DNA from: Blastobasis lacticolella
Taxonomy: Eukaryota > Arthropoda > Insecta > Lepidoptera > Blastobasidae
Reading direction: 5' to 3'
NCBI GenBank assembly: GCA_905147135.1
Contig: LR990056.1
Span: forward strand, 568,001-632,000
DNA: 64,000 bases
The stretch's first letter is position 1, and the number at the start of each line of letters is the position of its first letter. Position numbers and translations under genes: made by a program. Below the pieces are notes generated by a model. That model was not told the DNA's origin, ran no database searches, and saw nothing but the letters and a program-made list of their open reading frames with translations. Positions 47,611-57,490 of this stretch are shown piece by piece.

Positions 47611-48908
47611 TGAAACCATTGTTATATCAGACGATAATAATAGGTACGTAGATCCGGGCGATAAGTCATAGTGACAGTGATAGACAGTCCGCAGAGCGGG
47701 GCGTTTGGTTTTATTTTAAAGGCAATGGCAACTGTGCTATCAGCCATGCGCGGCGTTTGCTTCTGGCCCACACTGACCACAAAATTAACAGACCAAACAA
47801 ATCGGCTCAACGACGCCGAGGTGCAAAGCATTTTTATTTTGACATTCAGTCACGTGAAACCCAACTTGAATAAATTTATTTTACTATTGAATAATATTTA
47901 CTCTACTTTAGTTGAAATTATGTGGAGTTGCGATTACTATTGTGAACGTTTTATGTTGAGTTTATGGCTCATAATCGCATATTGCCACCACGTAATTAAG
48001 TCACGCAAGGTAAATGGGATTGAATAAATATTTAGCTTGGTACCATCGATTAATGCAACAAATGGTATATTTTAAAACAAGCTTTTTATCTAGCCCTGAT
48101 AATTTGTACGTGTGAGACTACTTGCAACCGAATTTCGTACCGCTTATCCCCAAACGATTGTGTTAAAAATGATCAGCCGCATCATAATCTCGAATGAAAT
48201 TTCCTTACGACTTCCACACATCACCATTTCTGTGCTTCATCCATCGGCTCCATACGACCTTAACAAGTTCGCCCGCCTGTGGGAGGATCCTACACAGCGA
48301 TTCTTAGTATGTAACCATTGCATTTTTTTATATAATTAAAATTTCCATGAATGTAAATAATTAGTTTGAGCGATGCCCAGTGGCATTGACACAGATTAGG
48401 AAAACGTATTGCCCCAATTAAAATTTCACGTAGAAATGTGAGTCATGACGTTACAAATGCTCGCAGAAAATATCTGGGGTAAGGATGGCTCTTCAAACTT
48501 GCAGAAACAAATTGCAAATACATTATATCTTCGACAAGAGAACTGGATAGCTCTCTTTCGTGGAGTTCTTTTGGGAACTCGATATCTGATATTCATTTTG
48601 TTTGTAGTCGACTTTCAAGTTGATTTGAGTGGTGAAATTATTTATTGTCCAGTACGATTCGCTGCGATGAACACTCGAAACAGAGAACGAGTTTCAATCA
48701 TGATTTTAATACAAAGTTAAATTACACGTATTTAATAAATAAATAAATATCTTGGACAATTCACTGAGCGCGATTTAACCCCAAAGTAAGCGAACCTTGT
48801 GTTATGGGTGCTAGACAACTGATAAACCACTCAAATACTTATTAATACATACATATTTATTAAACCATTTATTATAGGTTTTAAGACTTTCGTGGTTATT
48901 CACTACAC
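47611..48908. other. Unassigned intergenic DNA
   Basis: Several plus-strand frames of 75-118 codons lie here (47671-48027, 48112-48339, 48445-48720). None has a recognisable motif, splice context or repeat relation. They could be remnants of an unknown TE. 48770-48840 (GGTTCGC..GTGTTATGGGTGCTAGACA on plus) resembles the far end of SINE family 1 in reverse. Confidence 0.35.
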
Positions 48909-49370
48909 TTTCACTACACATATTATCGGGTTTGTTACCACGGTTAGTATTGTTTTTACCTCGATATTTCGACGCAGTTGCATGCGTCATGGTCACGAGT
49001 TGACTGGTGTCGCTGTGTGAAGTCGCTCCTAAGGACAGACATATCGGTCCACCCTCTTTCGGATTCGACGATTACCCTCACTTTGAACTCTCGAACCACT
49101 ACCATTGTTACTCGCTTGATTCCCGCGACACACGAAATGAGTTTCGTGTGTCGCGGGAATCAAGCCACGGGTGGTGAGCCACGTCTTTACGCGAAACTGA
49201 AATCGAACTACTTTTACGATTGTATACATTTAACACTGGATTCCACGCACTGGACAGTTTAAACCCATCTTCACGATTAAAATTTTTGTATTTCGTTATT
49301 TCTATTGCCTCTCGCACTAGGCGTGGTATATAGTGACGTTCCGTCGACAGTACTTGGGGGTTATGTAACT
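48909..49370 (-). repeat. Penelope-like element, inverted arm (minus)
   Basis: This is the reverse complement of 49714-50138, covering the end of the GIY-YIG frame and the non-coding terminal region. It carries an extra 23-bp perfect hairpin (49115-49164) not present in the right arm, which explains most of its greater length (462 against 425 nt). Confidence 0.82.
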
Positions 49371-49384
49371 GAGAAATGAGAAAA

Positions 49385-50018
49385 GAGGAGGCACAGCGAC
49401 AGCCAGCGTTTTTGCCATACGTGAGAGGGGTAACTGATAAAATTGGTAGATTCTTAGGGAAATATTCTAAAAACTGTTTTTACCCCCTTTAGCAAAATAA
49501 GAGAGCTGCTTCGTTCGCCTAAGGACTGCCTACCTCTTCAAACTCCTGGCGTCTATAAAGTGAACTGCAGTTGTGGCAGCTCATACATCGGTCAAACAAA
49601 ACGAACAATTGTCGACCGCATGAAGGAGCATATAGGAGCTGTAAGGAACAACGACGCACAGAAGTCGGCCATAGCACAACACCTGACTCAAAGCGAAACG
49701 AATCATTGGATCGAGTTACATAACCCCCAAGTACTGTCGACGGAACGTCACTATATACCACGCCTAGTGCGAGAGGCAATAGAAATAACGAAATACAAAA
49801 ATTTTAATCGTGAAGATGGGTTTAAACTGTCCAGTGCGGGGAATCCAGTGTTAAATGTATACAATCGTAAAAGTAGTTCAATTTCAGTTTCGCGTAAAGA
49901 CGTGGTGAGTTTCGCGTGTCGCGGGAATCAAGCGAGTAACAATGGTAGTGGTTCGAGAGTTCAAAGTGAGGGTAATCGTCGAATCCGAAAGAGGGTGGAC
50001 CGATATGTCTGTCCTTAG
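49385..50018 (+). pseudogene. Penelope-like element polymerase C-terminus with GIY-YIG endonuclease
   Basis: The frame around 49397-49480 has [20 protein letters not shown]. After a one-base frameshift near 49485, the main frame continues with [40 protein letters not shown] and EHIGAV, then [19 protein letters not shown] and [16 protein letters not shown] is the GIY-YIG core, R in TIVDRMKEH and E in REAIEI fit the catalytic Arg and Glu, and the Cys pair before the YIG fits the Penelope zinc motif. These elements encode reverse transcriptase plus this nicking domain; the reverse transcriptase is missing here. Truncated and dead. Confidence 0.85.
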
Positions 50019-50138
50019 GAGCGACTTCACACAGCGGCATCAGTCAACTCGTGACCATGACGCATGCAACTGCGTCGAAATATCGAGGTAAAAACAATAC
50101 TAACCGTGGTAACAAACCCGATAATATGTGTAGTGAAA
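49714..50138 (+). repeat. Penelope-like element, inverted arm (plus)
   Basis: The right arm of the fold-back pairs with 48909-49370 across a spacer of about 340 bp. It ends in the terminal region with GACGCATGCAACTGCGTC and GAAA (50059-50080). Confidence 0.82.
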
Positions 50139-50264
50139 CCATTTATTGTACACAAGATTGTTACAAAAGTATATGACATAATATATCAGACACAACAGGC
50201 CAACTTATTTCTATGAAGAAATTTCTTCCAGCAGGCCTACAGCAGAGAGACCTACTTATTATTA

Positions 50265-50370
50265 GAGATGAAACGGATAGTGGTTTGGCCGGATACCGGA
50301 TACCGGATATCCGGCCAGCCTATTGGCCGGATAACCGGATATCCGGCGGCCGGATATTTGGCTGAACTTA
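50265..50370. repeat. CCGG-rich hAT-type end
   Basis: Begins TAGAGATGAAACGGATAG and continues with repeated GGCCGGATACCGGATATCCGG palindromes. The same end, TAGAGATGTAACGGATATCC, occurs at 51848 and, reversed, at 52647-52666. Confidence 0.6.
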
Positions 50371-50400
50371 GTCTCTGAACAAGTCTGTCCAAGCTGGGGC

Positions 50401-50540
50401 CTTACCATGAACTCTTATAGCAGGACCTAAACAGAAAGGCCCTGCTTAGGACGAGACAGCGCTATACGTGTCACATAAGCTTGTCTCGTTCAAACCGAAA
50501 GCAATTCTGTTTAGATCCTGCTATAAGAGTTCATGGTAAG
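50401..50540. mobile_element. 140-bp foldback element
   Basis: 34-bp arms 50401-50434 and 50507-50540 (CTTACCATGAACTCTTATAG and onward) match in reverse complement with one mismatch. A smaller inverted pair, ACGAGACA/TGTCTCGT, lies inside. Confidence 0.7.
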
Positions 50541-50646
50541 CCCTCTGTAATCGAGGGGTAAAATTTTAGACGACTGCATGTGTTTACGTTATTTCAAGTA
50601 TTCCTTCAATGAGAATAATTTGAACAATTCTTTCGACCTCGAAATG

Positions 50647-51981
50647 TAGAAAAGCTTACGATTTTAACCCTTCCGACATGATGATTTCGATTATATTTAT
50701 ATTATCGAGATCGCGGATGAATCGATGGATGCAAGAGGTAGAGTCGGTCGTTGTGGAAGACATCATCATCATCATCACCCGTAAGACGGGCATAGGCATA
50801 GGCATAGGCATAGGCATAGGCATAGGCATAGGCATAGGGCATAGGCCTTCCCCAGAGATCTCCACAACGGCCGGTCCTGTGTCTTCCGCATCCAGCTGGT
50901 ATTTGCGATCTTTACCAGGTTGACAGTCCACCGTGTGGGAGGCCCCACCCACGCTGCGTAGCCGGTACGTGGTCGCTACTCGCTAACTTTACTGCTCCAT
51001 CGGCCGTCATTTTTTCGAGCTATATGTCCTGCCCGCTGCCACTTTAGCCTGGCTTTCCTTCGGGCTATGTCAGTGTCCTTGGTTCACTTGCGTGTCTCCT
51101 CATTTCTGATTCTATCGTGCAACGAGACTCCTAGCATATCCTTTTCGTTGCCCTTTGGGTGACAGTGAGCTTTCTAACATGGAAGACGTGGTGAGAGGCA
51201 GATGTTCAGTAGTGGACGTCCTGCCGCTCCATAATGAAGATAATGAAGTAGGAATAGATCGTACTTAGATCTTTCAGCTACATAAAATGTCCAAAATTCT
51301 TGATGAACTCTTTTAGCCTTCGTTTGTCGCCATCAGCATCAGTGGTTGGCGTCATACCCGGTTATCTTTTTTTTTATAGGAACTAGGCGTCATTTGACTG
51401 CCAATTCACCTGTAGGCCTAGCGAAAGTTGCTCTCGCGCGCCATAAGCGAGAAAAAGCGCGGCATAGGTATTGCTATCTCTTACGTCTTAGTATTGAGAG
51501 AAAGAGACAAACGCTCTCTCGCGGATACGCTTGTGCTAGGGCCACTACACGGCTATCACAAGTGTGTCCGCGATACAGCTCGCGCCGTGAGAGAGCGTAT
51601 CTTTAAAAATTAATTATAATTAATAATTTTGTTTAGAAATATGTTACTTTTTTATGTAAAAATTCGTGACATTATGTAACTCAGGTCGTCAATTACATAC
51701 ATAATGTAGTCTATTATATTTAATAGACTACATTATATATGTACGACCTGAGTGGTTCAGTGGTTCTGCCACGATTCCCGGCACTGGAAAATGATATATT
51801 TAAATTTCTGTAACAGGTCCAGATGCTATATGTATGCTATAATAAGTAGAGATGTAACGGATATCCGGTTGCTATCCGGTATCCGGCCTATCCGGCCTTA
51901 ATTTACTATCCGGCCGAATACCGGATAGCGCTTTAATATACGGCCGGATACCGGATAGTAAAAAATTAATGAAAATTCCAT
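50647..51981 (+). repeat. Left arm (1335 nt) of a giant palindrome
   Basis: It pairs with 52524-53829 as reverse complement over its whole length with scattered mismatches. Contents in order: a reversed RTE family Y end (with a GGCATA microsatellite at 50789-50838), further family Y sequence to about 51230, an unassigned AT/GC-mixed block with GCGCGCCATAAGCGAGAAAA, AT-rich DNA, a truncated SINE family 1 head (51741-51855) and a CCGG-rich hAT-type end (51848-51970). Confidence 0.85.
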
Positions 51982-51984
51982 ACA

Positions 51985-52079
51985 TTGTCCTCCGATATGC
52001 TAGGGGCATGTGTAAGCCCGCATTTCGAAACTACGAATCCTTTCGAGGTCGAAAGATTACCTAGCATATCGGAGGACAA
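51985..52079. repeat. Perfect 20-bp stem in the palindrome spacer
   Basis: TTGTCCTCCGATATGCTAGG (51985-52004) and its exact reverse complement (52060-52079) enclose a 55-nt loop. Confidence 0.75.
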
Positions 52080-52176
52080 ACGACATTGTATATTACCTCT
52101 AAATATAGAGAAATTTGTATTTTTATCCAGTATAAACCTTGATAGACTTTAGAAAAAATGTTATACTAAACAACAC

Positions 52177-52509
52177 TTGTCAAAACAACACACGACAAAA
52201 ATGCGCATATTTTACGCTGGTCAGCGGGTGTCACTCTGTTGGGAAAAGTACGAACCTAATGTCCACACTCGTGGTAGTTACAAAGTCTCATATATCCCAG
52301 AGAAAATTAGAAAACGCCGAATGCGATGGTATGGACATGTGCTCTGTCACCCCAAAGACCACTATGGTGCAAGTAGCCCTAAATTTGTCGAGGTCGACGC
52401 GTTTCCGCGGAAGACCCTACACGCAACCTGGCTAACGGCGGTCCAACAGGACCTGAAGGATAATATCATTGACGCGGCTACTGCTCAGAGAAATGAAGGA
52501 AGCCGATGA
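52177..52509 (+). pseudogene. LINE reverse transcriptase tail fragment in the palindrome spacer
   Basis: A 110-codon frame with IPEKIRKRRMRWYGHVLCHP and LHATWLTAVQQDLKDN has the RWYGHV motif and spacing of RTE-type LINE C-termini, but the basic GRPxxRW part is degraded. It is the unique (unpaired) part of the palindrome. Confidence 0.6.
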
Positions 52510-52523
52510 GCAAAATCATTTTT

Positions 52524-53829
52524 ATGGAATTTTCATTAATTTTTTACTATCCGGTATCCGGCCGTATATTAAAGCGCTATCCGGTATTCGGCCGGATAGT
52601 AAATTAAGGCCGGATAGGCCGGATACCGGATAGCAACCGGATATCCGTTACATCTCTACTTATTATAGCATACATATAGCATCTGGACCTGTTACAGAAA
52701 TTTAAATATATCATTTTCCAGTGCCGGGAATCGTGGCAGAACCACTGAACCACTCAGGTCGTACATATATAATGTAGTCTATTAAATATAATAGACTACA
52801 TTATGTATGTAATTGACGACCTGAGTTACATAATGTCACGAATTTTTACATAAAAAAGTAAAATATTTCTAAACAAAATTATTAATTATAATTAATTTTT
52901 AAAGATACGCTCTCTCACGGCGCGAGCTGTATCGCGGACACACTTGTGATAGCCGTGTAGTGGCCCTAGCACAAGCGTATCCGCGAGAGAGCGTTTGTCT
53001 CTTTCTCTCAATACTAAGACGAAAGAGATACCAATACCTATGTCGCGCTTTTTTTCGCTTATGGCGCGCGAGAGCAACTTGTGCTAGGCCAACAGGTGAA
53101 TTGGCGGTCAAATGACGCCTAGTTTCTATAAAAAAAAAGTTAACCGGGTATGACGCCAATCACTGATGCTAATGGCGACAAATGAAGGCTAAGAGAGTTC
53201 ATCAAGAATGTTGAACATATTATGTAGCTGAAAGATCTAAGTACGAACTATTCCTGCTTCATTATCTTCAATATGGAGCGGCACGACGTCCACTGCTGAA
53301 CATCTGCCTCTCACCACGTCTTCCATGTTAGAAAGCTCACTGTCACCCAAAGGGCAACGGAAAGGGATATGCTCGGAGTCTCGTTGCGCGATAGAATCAG
53401 AAATGAAGAAACCCGCTAGCGAACCAAGGACGCTGACATAGCCCGAAGGAAAGCCAGGCTATAGTGGCAGTGAGTAGAACATATAGCTCGAAAAACAGAC
53501 GGTCGATGGAGCAGTAAAGTTAGCGAGTAGCGACAACGTACCGGCTACGCAGCGTGGGTAGGCAGGCTCCCACACGGTGGACTGTCAACCTGGTAAAGAT
53601 CGCAAATACCAGCTGGATACGGAATACACAGGACCGGCCGTTGTGGAGATCTCTGGGGGAGGCCTATGCCCAGCAGTGAGCGTCTTACCTGTGATATGAT
53701 GATGATGATGACGTCTTCGACAACGACCGACTCTCGGCCTCTTGCATCCATCGATTCATCCACGATCTCGAAAATATAAATATAATCGAAATCATCATGT
53801 CCGAAGGGTTATTATCGTAAGCTTTTCTA
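52524..53829 (-). repeat. Right arm (1306 nt) of a giant palindrome
   Basis: Reverse complement of 50647-51981. It lacks the GGCATA expansion, so its RTE part reads normally (GCCTATGCCCAGCAGTGAGC, then TGATGATGATGATGACG at 53695-53712). The RTE tail here lies on the plus strand (about 53230-53712). Confidence 0.85.
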
Positions 53830-54260
53830 CCAACTTAGTGGCATAAAAAATAGATAGAAATACAAATCAATTAACTGAACGGAAAACAAAAAAGTAACAT
53901 AATTGGCGTTAATAGATCTGCGGGGAAGGCTAATTCTATTTTAATAGGCGCCTCGCATGGCGATTGTTCGCTATCCCCTGCGGCGCACAAATAAGCCTTT
54001 ATTATTTAGAATTCTATTAGCCAGATAGAGAAAACCTACTGAATAATGTATCAGTTAATTATTTATAACTGCGCGGTATGGTGGCGGATAAAGTGAAATG
54101 AACGGTTTAGATTGCCTAAATCCTATTTCACTCTGCCCTTGCCTACATTAGGCACAATATGGCCGCTGCGTATTTACTTACCGCCCAACCGCATATTTCT
54201 TATAACTCATATTGTAAACTTATTTAGATTAATTCCTTATATCAACAAGATTATTATTGG
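53830..54260. other. Unassigned intergenic DNA
   Basis: No feature recognised; some GC-rich blocks near 53925-53990. Confidence 0.5.
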
Positions 54261-54345
54261 AGCGTCTGTGGCCTAATGGTCAAAGCGGACCCCGAGCCCT
54301 CGTGCGCGAAAGCACAACCGGGACATTAACGCCGAGATGATGTTT
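54261..54345 (+). mobile_element. tRNA-derived SINE, family 2, internally deleted
   Basis: The head GAGCGTCTGTGGCCTAATGG TCAAAGC is joined directly to the tail GGACCCCGAGCCCTCGTGCG, AACCGGGACATTAACGCCGA GATGATG. About 250 bp of body is gone. Confidence 0.75.
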
Positions 54346-55029
54346 TTCTATCAACAAACTATGGGAAAACAAAAGGACCACATCATGGCACAGCGCAGGG
54401 CAATTAGTAGTTTTGATCCCGGAAAAATAATAGAAGTCCGAGGTACGACTGCCAACGATCCGGTCGAATCGAAGCTGCGCATTCAATTCAATAAACTTTA
54501 TTTGAATAGGATGAAATCGCGTGCGGGTGAAAATCCCGGTCATGGCTAGTGAAAAGCTATGCTGTGAGAAGCTGCATCCTGATAATTTGAGACACCTTTT
54601 AGACTGTCATTGCGCTGAAGAATCCGTTCTACTGGATTGATCGATGTACAACACAAACGCAATTCTACCTATTCGCGATTCTACACAATATGGATTCCGC
54701 ACAACTGACATTAAACACATTATTTATTTTACACAGTCTTCAATTATACACGCACGCGTTTCTTCCTGCTTGCGGTTCTACACAATATTTATTCCACACA
54801 ACTGCAGCCATTCAACAGATTCGCTATTCCACAAATTCGTTACATATTTTAAATCATCTCATCATCTTGGCGTTGGCGAGTAGACGTTTGAGAAACCAAC
54901 AAAACGTTGGTCCACCCGTGCACAAAATGGCACAAAATAAAATATATTTTTTTAACTTCAATTTCGACTTATCGTAGCGATAGTGTTTACGTACCCTTTT
55001 GTGTAGGTTCTAGAAGTAATAACACCGGG
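54346..55029. other. Unassigned intergenic DNA
   Basis: Plus-strand frames of 70-95 codons show no motif. 54640-54860 is Thr/His-codon-rich by composition only. Confidence 0.4.
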
Positions 55030-55300
55030 CATTTTTTATGTTATACGGCAGACAAACAGACAAGCGGGCCACCTGATGGAAAGTGGTCACTGCCGCCTAT
55101 GGACATCAGCAACGCCAGGGAAGTCACCAATGCGCTGCCCGCCTCTGGAGCGACCTCTAATATACCTCTTGAACGATCCCATGTCATAGTCCAAAGGAAA
55201 CACTGTGGCTGGGAGCTCATTCCACATCCAAATCGTACGAGCGGGAAACTTTCTTTCGAACCTTCGCGTGGTGACCAACAGAGGGTCTACGTAGTGAGGA
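55030..55300 (-). pseudogene. LINE family W 3' end
   Basis: Minus-strand codons FPARTIWMWNELPATVFPLD YDMGSFKR are the C-terminal tail of the family W polymerase. The 3' end GAGGCGGGCAGCGCATTGGT GACTTCC and GGCGGCAGTGACCACTTTCC ATCAGG follows to about 55030. Confidence 0.78.
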
Positions 55301-55478
55301 TAAGTACCCGTACGGCGGCTGCCTGCTCACGTCCTTTTGAAAGTTTCGCTTTTCAGCCACAGTGTAGTCACTTTCATTTTTGGTGACCATAATATGGCTC
55401 TACTATAGCTACAAATTTGAATTTTTCTTATACGCAATGACGTAGAATAACCCACGTCACAGTCCTGAGACCTGCATC

Positions 55479-55966
55479 TAGGGTTGCCAACCCTACTATA
55501 TAATATATCTAGTATATCTAGTCATAATATAATATACTATATTAGTAGTCTACCTACTATAAATTAAAAATTAAAATATAGTAGGCGAAACTACTATATC
55601 TAGTTTTAAGTTTTTATTTTGACTATGTACCTAACATTTGTTTATAATTAGCACAACATTACCACTTACCGCAAAACGGAACGCGTCTATGCCTTAAAAG
55701 AAAAAATTTCCTGATGCAAATCGAATATTTCAGAACGATCTTGAGCCTTGACATTTGTATGACGTGACGTCAAACTCAAGTCAAATAAAACAAAACAGCT
55801 ATGAAGCTCAATGTAGCAGAAAATATACATTTAAGAAATAATAGGTACGAACATTTTATTTAAAAAACCTACTATATATTTTTTGTTTAATTCCCTACCT
55901 ACTACATTTTTATGGCTTCTAGACCCGAAAATACTGTATTTGGTCTAAAAAAAGTTGGCAACCCTA
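55479..55966. mobile_element. 488-bp hAT-type MITE with target duplication
   Basis: Terminal inverted repeats TAGGGTTGCCAAC and GTTGGCAACCCTA are perfect (13 bp). CCTGCATC flanks both sides (55471-55478, 55967-55974). If the outer T and A are assigned to the flanks, the repeat reads ACCTGCATCT (10 bp) with a 12-bp inverted repeat. The 8-bp reading fits hAT, the 10-bp reading fits Mutator-like elements. The interior is AT-rich with TACTATAT repeats and non-coding. Confidence 0.8.
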
Positions 55967-56528
55967 CCTGCATCTATCATAAATGCTTGGCGGTTTAATA
56001 TTCTATTCTATTTATTTCCATACAGTTTTACAGCCATGAAATTTAGTTATAACCGTCAAATTCAAAGTTGCAATGCCAATAACGAAAATGCGGTTATAAA
56101 ATTTCGAGTATCAAACCAACTACAAGGATGCTAAATAGACACACCTAATGACAAAAGAGAAAAAAAGCTTTAATATATAAGTTATAAAGATAGAAAATAC
56201 TTAAAGTCTTGGTCTAACCAGCTATCATGACATAATTACGTTCGCTGCCACGACATAATTACGTTTATGAACCTATCTAGTCAATCGAGTGCAAGGTTGT
56301 GCACTAAATTAGTGCTCGATTTAAACCTTATTGCCCTAGACTAGATTACAGGCTATTGGCATCGTAAGTGGTCGATAAGGCTAGGAAGGGTGGTGTTTAT
56401 GGTAATTCTAGCTATTAAGGTGTAAGGTTACTGAGGGCACATATCGCTTTATACGTTGAAGCAGGGTTTCTCAAACTTATGAATCCACATACCCCTGTCC
56501 AAGTTTCCAATTGGCCCCCTTAAACCCT

Positions 56529-56772
56529 TCCTAATGGCCGTGTGGTGTCCGGCAGAGTTGAATAGCACCAACCCCTTAGAATCGTGGGTGTCGTACAAGG
56601 CGACTAATGTTTTCGAGGCTGGAAAATGGGCAGCAGCATTTTCTATTGTTATATTTATTAAAATTGCGATCTCCAACCGGCCTGCCACGCGTGGAGATTA
56701 TAGCAATAACCTCCCCTTTCGTGGGAGAGGTGTTAAGTACTGTAGTTGACTGATATGTGCTCTGATGATGAA
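56529..56772 (+). mobile_element. Retroposon family X with 13-bp target duplication
   Basis: CCCCTTAAACCCT flanks both sides (56516-56528, 56773-56785). The insert runs from TCCTAATGGCCGTGTGGTGT to a TGATGATGAA tail. This copy fixes the family orientation: it ends in GAT repeats like RTE tails, so it is a retroposon. Confidence 0.82.
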
Positions 56773-56858
56773 CCCCTTAAACCCTCCCCAGACTAAAGAA
56801 AATGATAAAATTGGCTCTTAATGGAAACAGACAATTTTATTATTTTCTTCCAAAACAA

Positions 56859-56900
56859 AAAAAAAATTGTCCTTATGAACTCATAAGGACAATTTTTTTT
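56859..56900. repeat. Perfect 20-bp hairpin
   Basis: Arms 56859-56878 and 56881-56900 (core TTGTCCTTATGA) pair exactly with a 2-nt AC loop; outer A and T runs extend pairing. It lies within the hAT-type element. Confidence 0.7.
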
Positions 56901-57199
56901 GTTTAAAAAAATGACGTGATAAAGCAATGAATGAGGCGGAGTGAGCTCGAAGTTTTTGACATTTTGGATCTTAACCTACTCTCACATAAGTACGTTGTAG
57001 CGAAGGGTTCAAGCAAATTCACCGATTTGCGCCAATATGCATGGCGCACGCGCCTGCCAGTCATACAGCCAGCATTACGTAAATCTTGCCGCGAATCCCC
57101 CGCCCTAGAGGTTGAACCCCTAGAGGTTTGCGTACCCCACTTTGAGAAACCCTGCGGTTAAGTATACGAGTACAAGGTTACGGCGAAGTAAAACAAATA

Positions 57200-57490
57200 A
57201 TTATTTTGGCGTTAATGTCCCGGTTGTGCTCTCGTGCGCAAGGGCCCGGGATACGCCTTACAGAATTTGGCTGATCAGAATGTAATTATACATTGGAGCG
57301 AATGCCATCTGACCTCCGTGATCCTGTTAACAGCGGAACCTGACCAGATTGGATAATTCGTTTTTAACTGCAATATTGTACAAAGTATGAATAAATAAAT
57401 AAATTATGGTTACACATTCGATCGCCAGAATGTGCAGGTTCGATGTTTTTCCTCACCGTAAGAGCATCGGTCAGTGTTCAACTAACGTGC
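57200..57490 (-). mobile_element. tRNA-derived SINE, family 2, head lost
   Basis: On plus, ATTTTGGCGTTAATGTCCCG, CATCTGACCTCCGTGATCCT and TCACCGTAAGAGCATCGGTC follow the reverse of the body and tail. A GAATAAATAAATAAATTATGG stretch interrupts near 57390. The tRNA-like head is absent. Confidence 0.75.

Larger units (their letters stand above)
56462..57154. mobile_element. hAT-type MITE split by a retroposon
   Basis: The ends CAGGGTTTCTCAAA (56462) and TTTGAGAAACCCTG (57141-57154) are perfect 14-bp inverted repeats of a common hAT type. The flanking octamers CGTTGAAG and CGGTTAAG agree at 6 of 8 positions. Inside are the retroposon at 56529-56772 and a near-perfect hairpin at 56859-56900. Confidence 0.78.

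Noticed and set aside
47671..48027. 118-codon plus-strand gene
   Set aside because: No recognisable motif, no splice or promoter context, and in-frame composition like surrounding AT-rich DNA; kept only as unassigned DNA.
50059..50080. Possible hammerhead ribozyme in the Penelope terminal region (stem GACGCA/TGCGTC followed by GAAA)
   Set aside because: Penelope elements can carry hammerheads, and the 3' half of the core (stem then GAAA) is present here and in other copies, but the CUGANGA half is not recognisable before the stem. A covariance search would be decisive.
50791..50838. CRISPR-like array
   Set aside because: It is a 6-bp microsatellite (GGCATA) without spacers in a eukaryotic TE tail.
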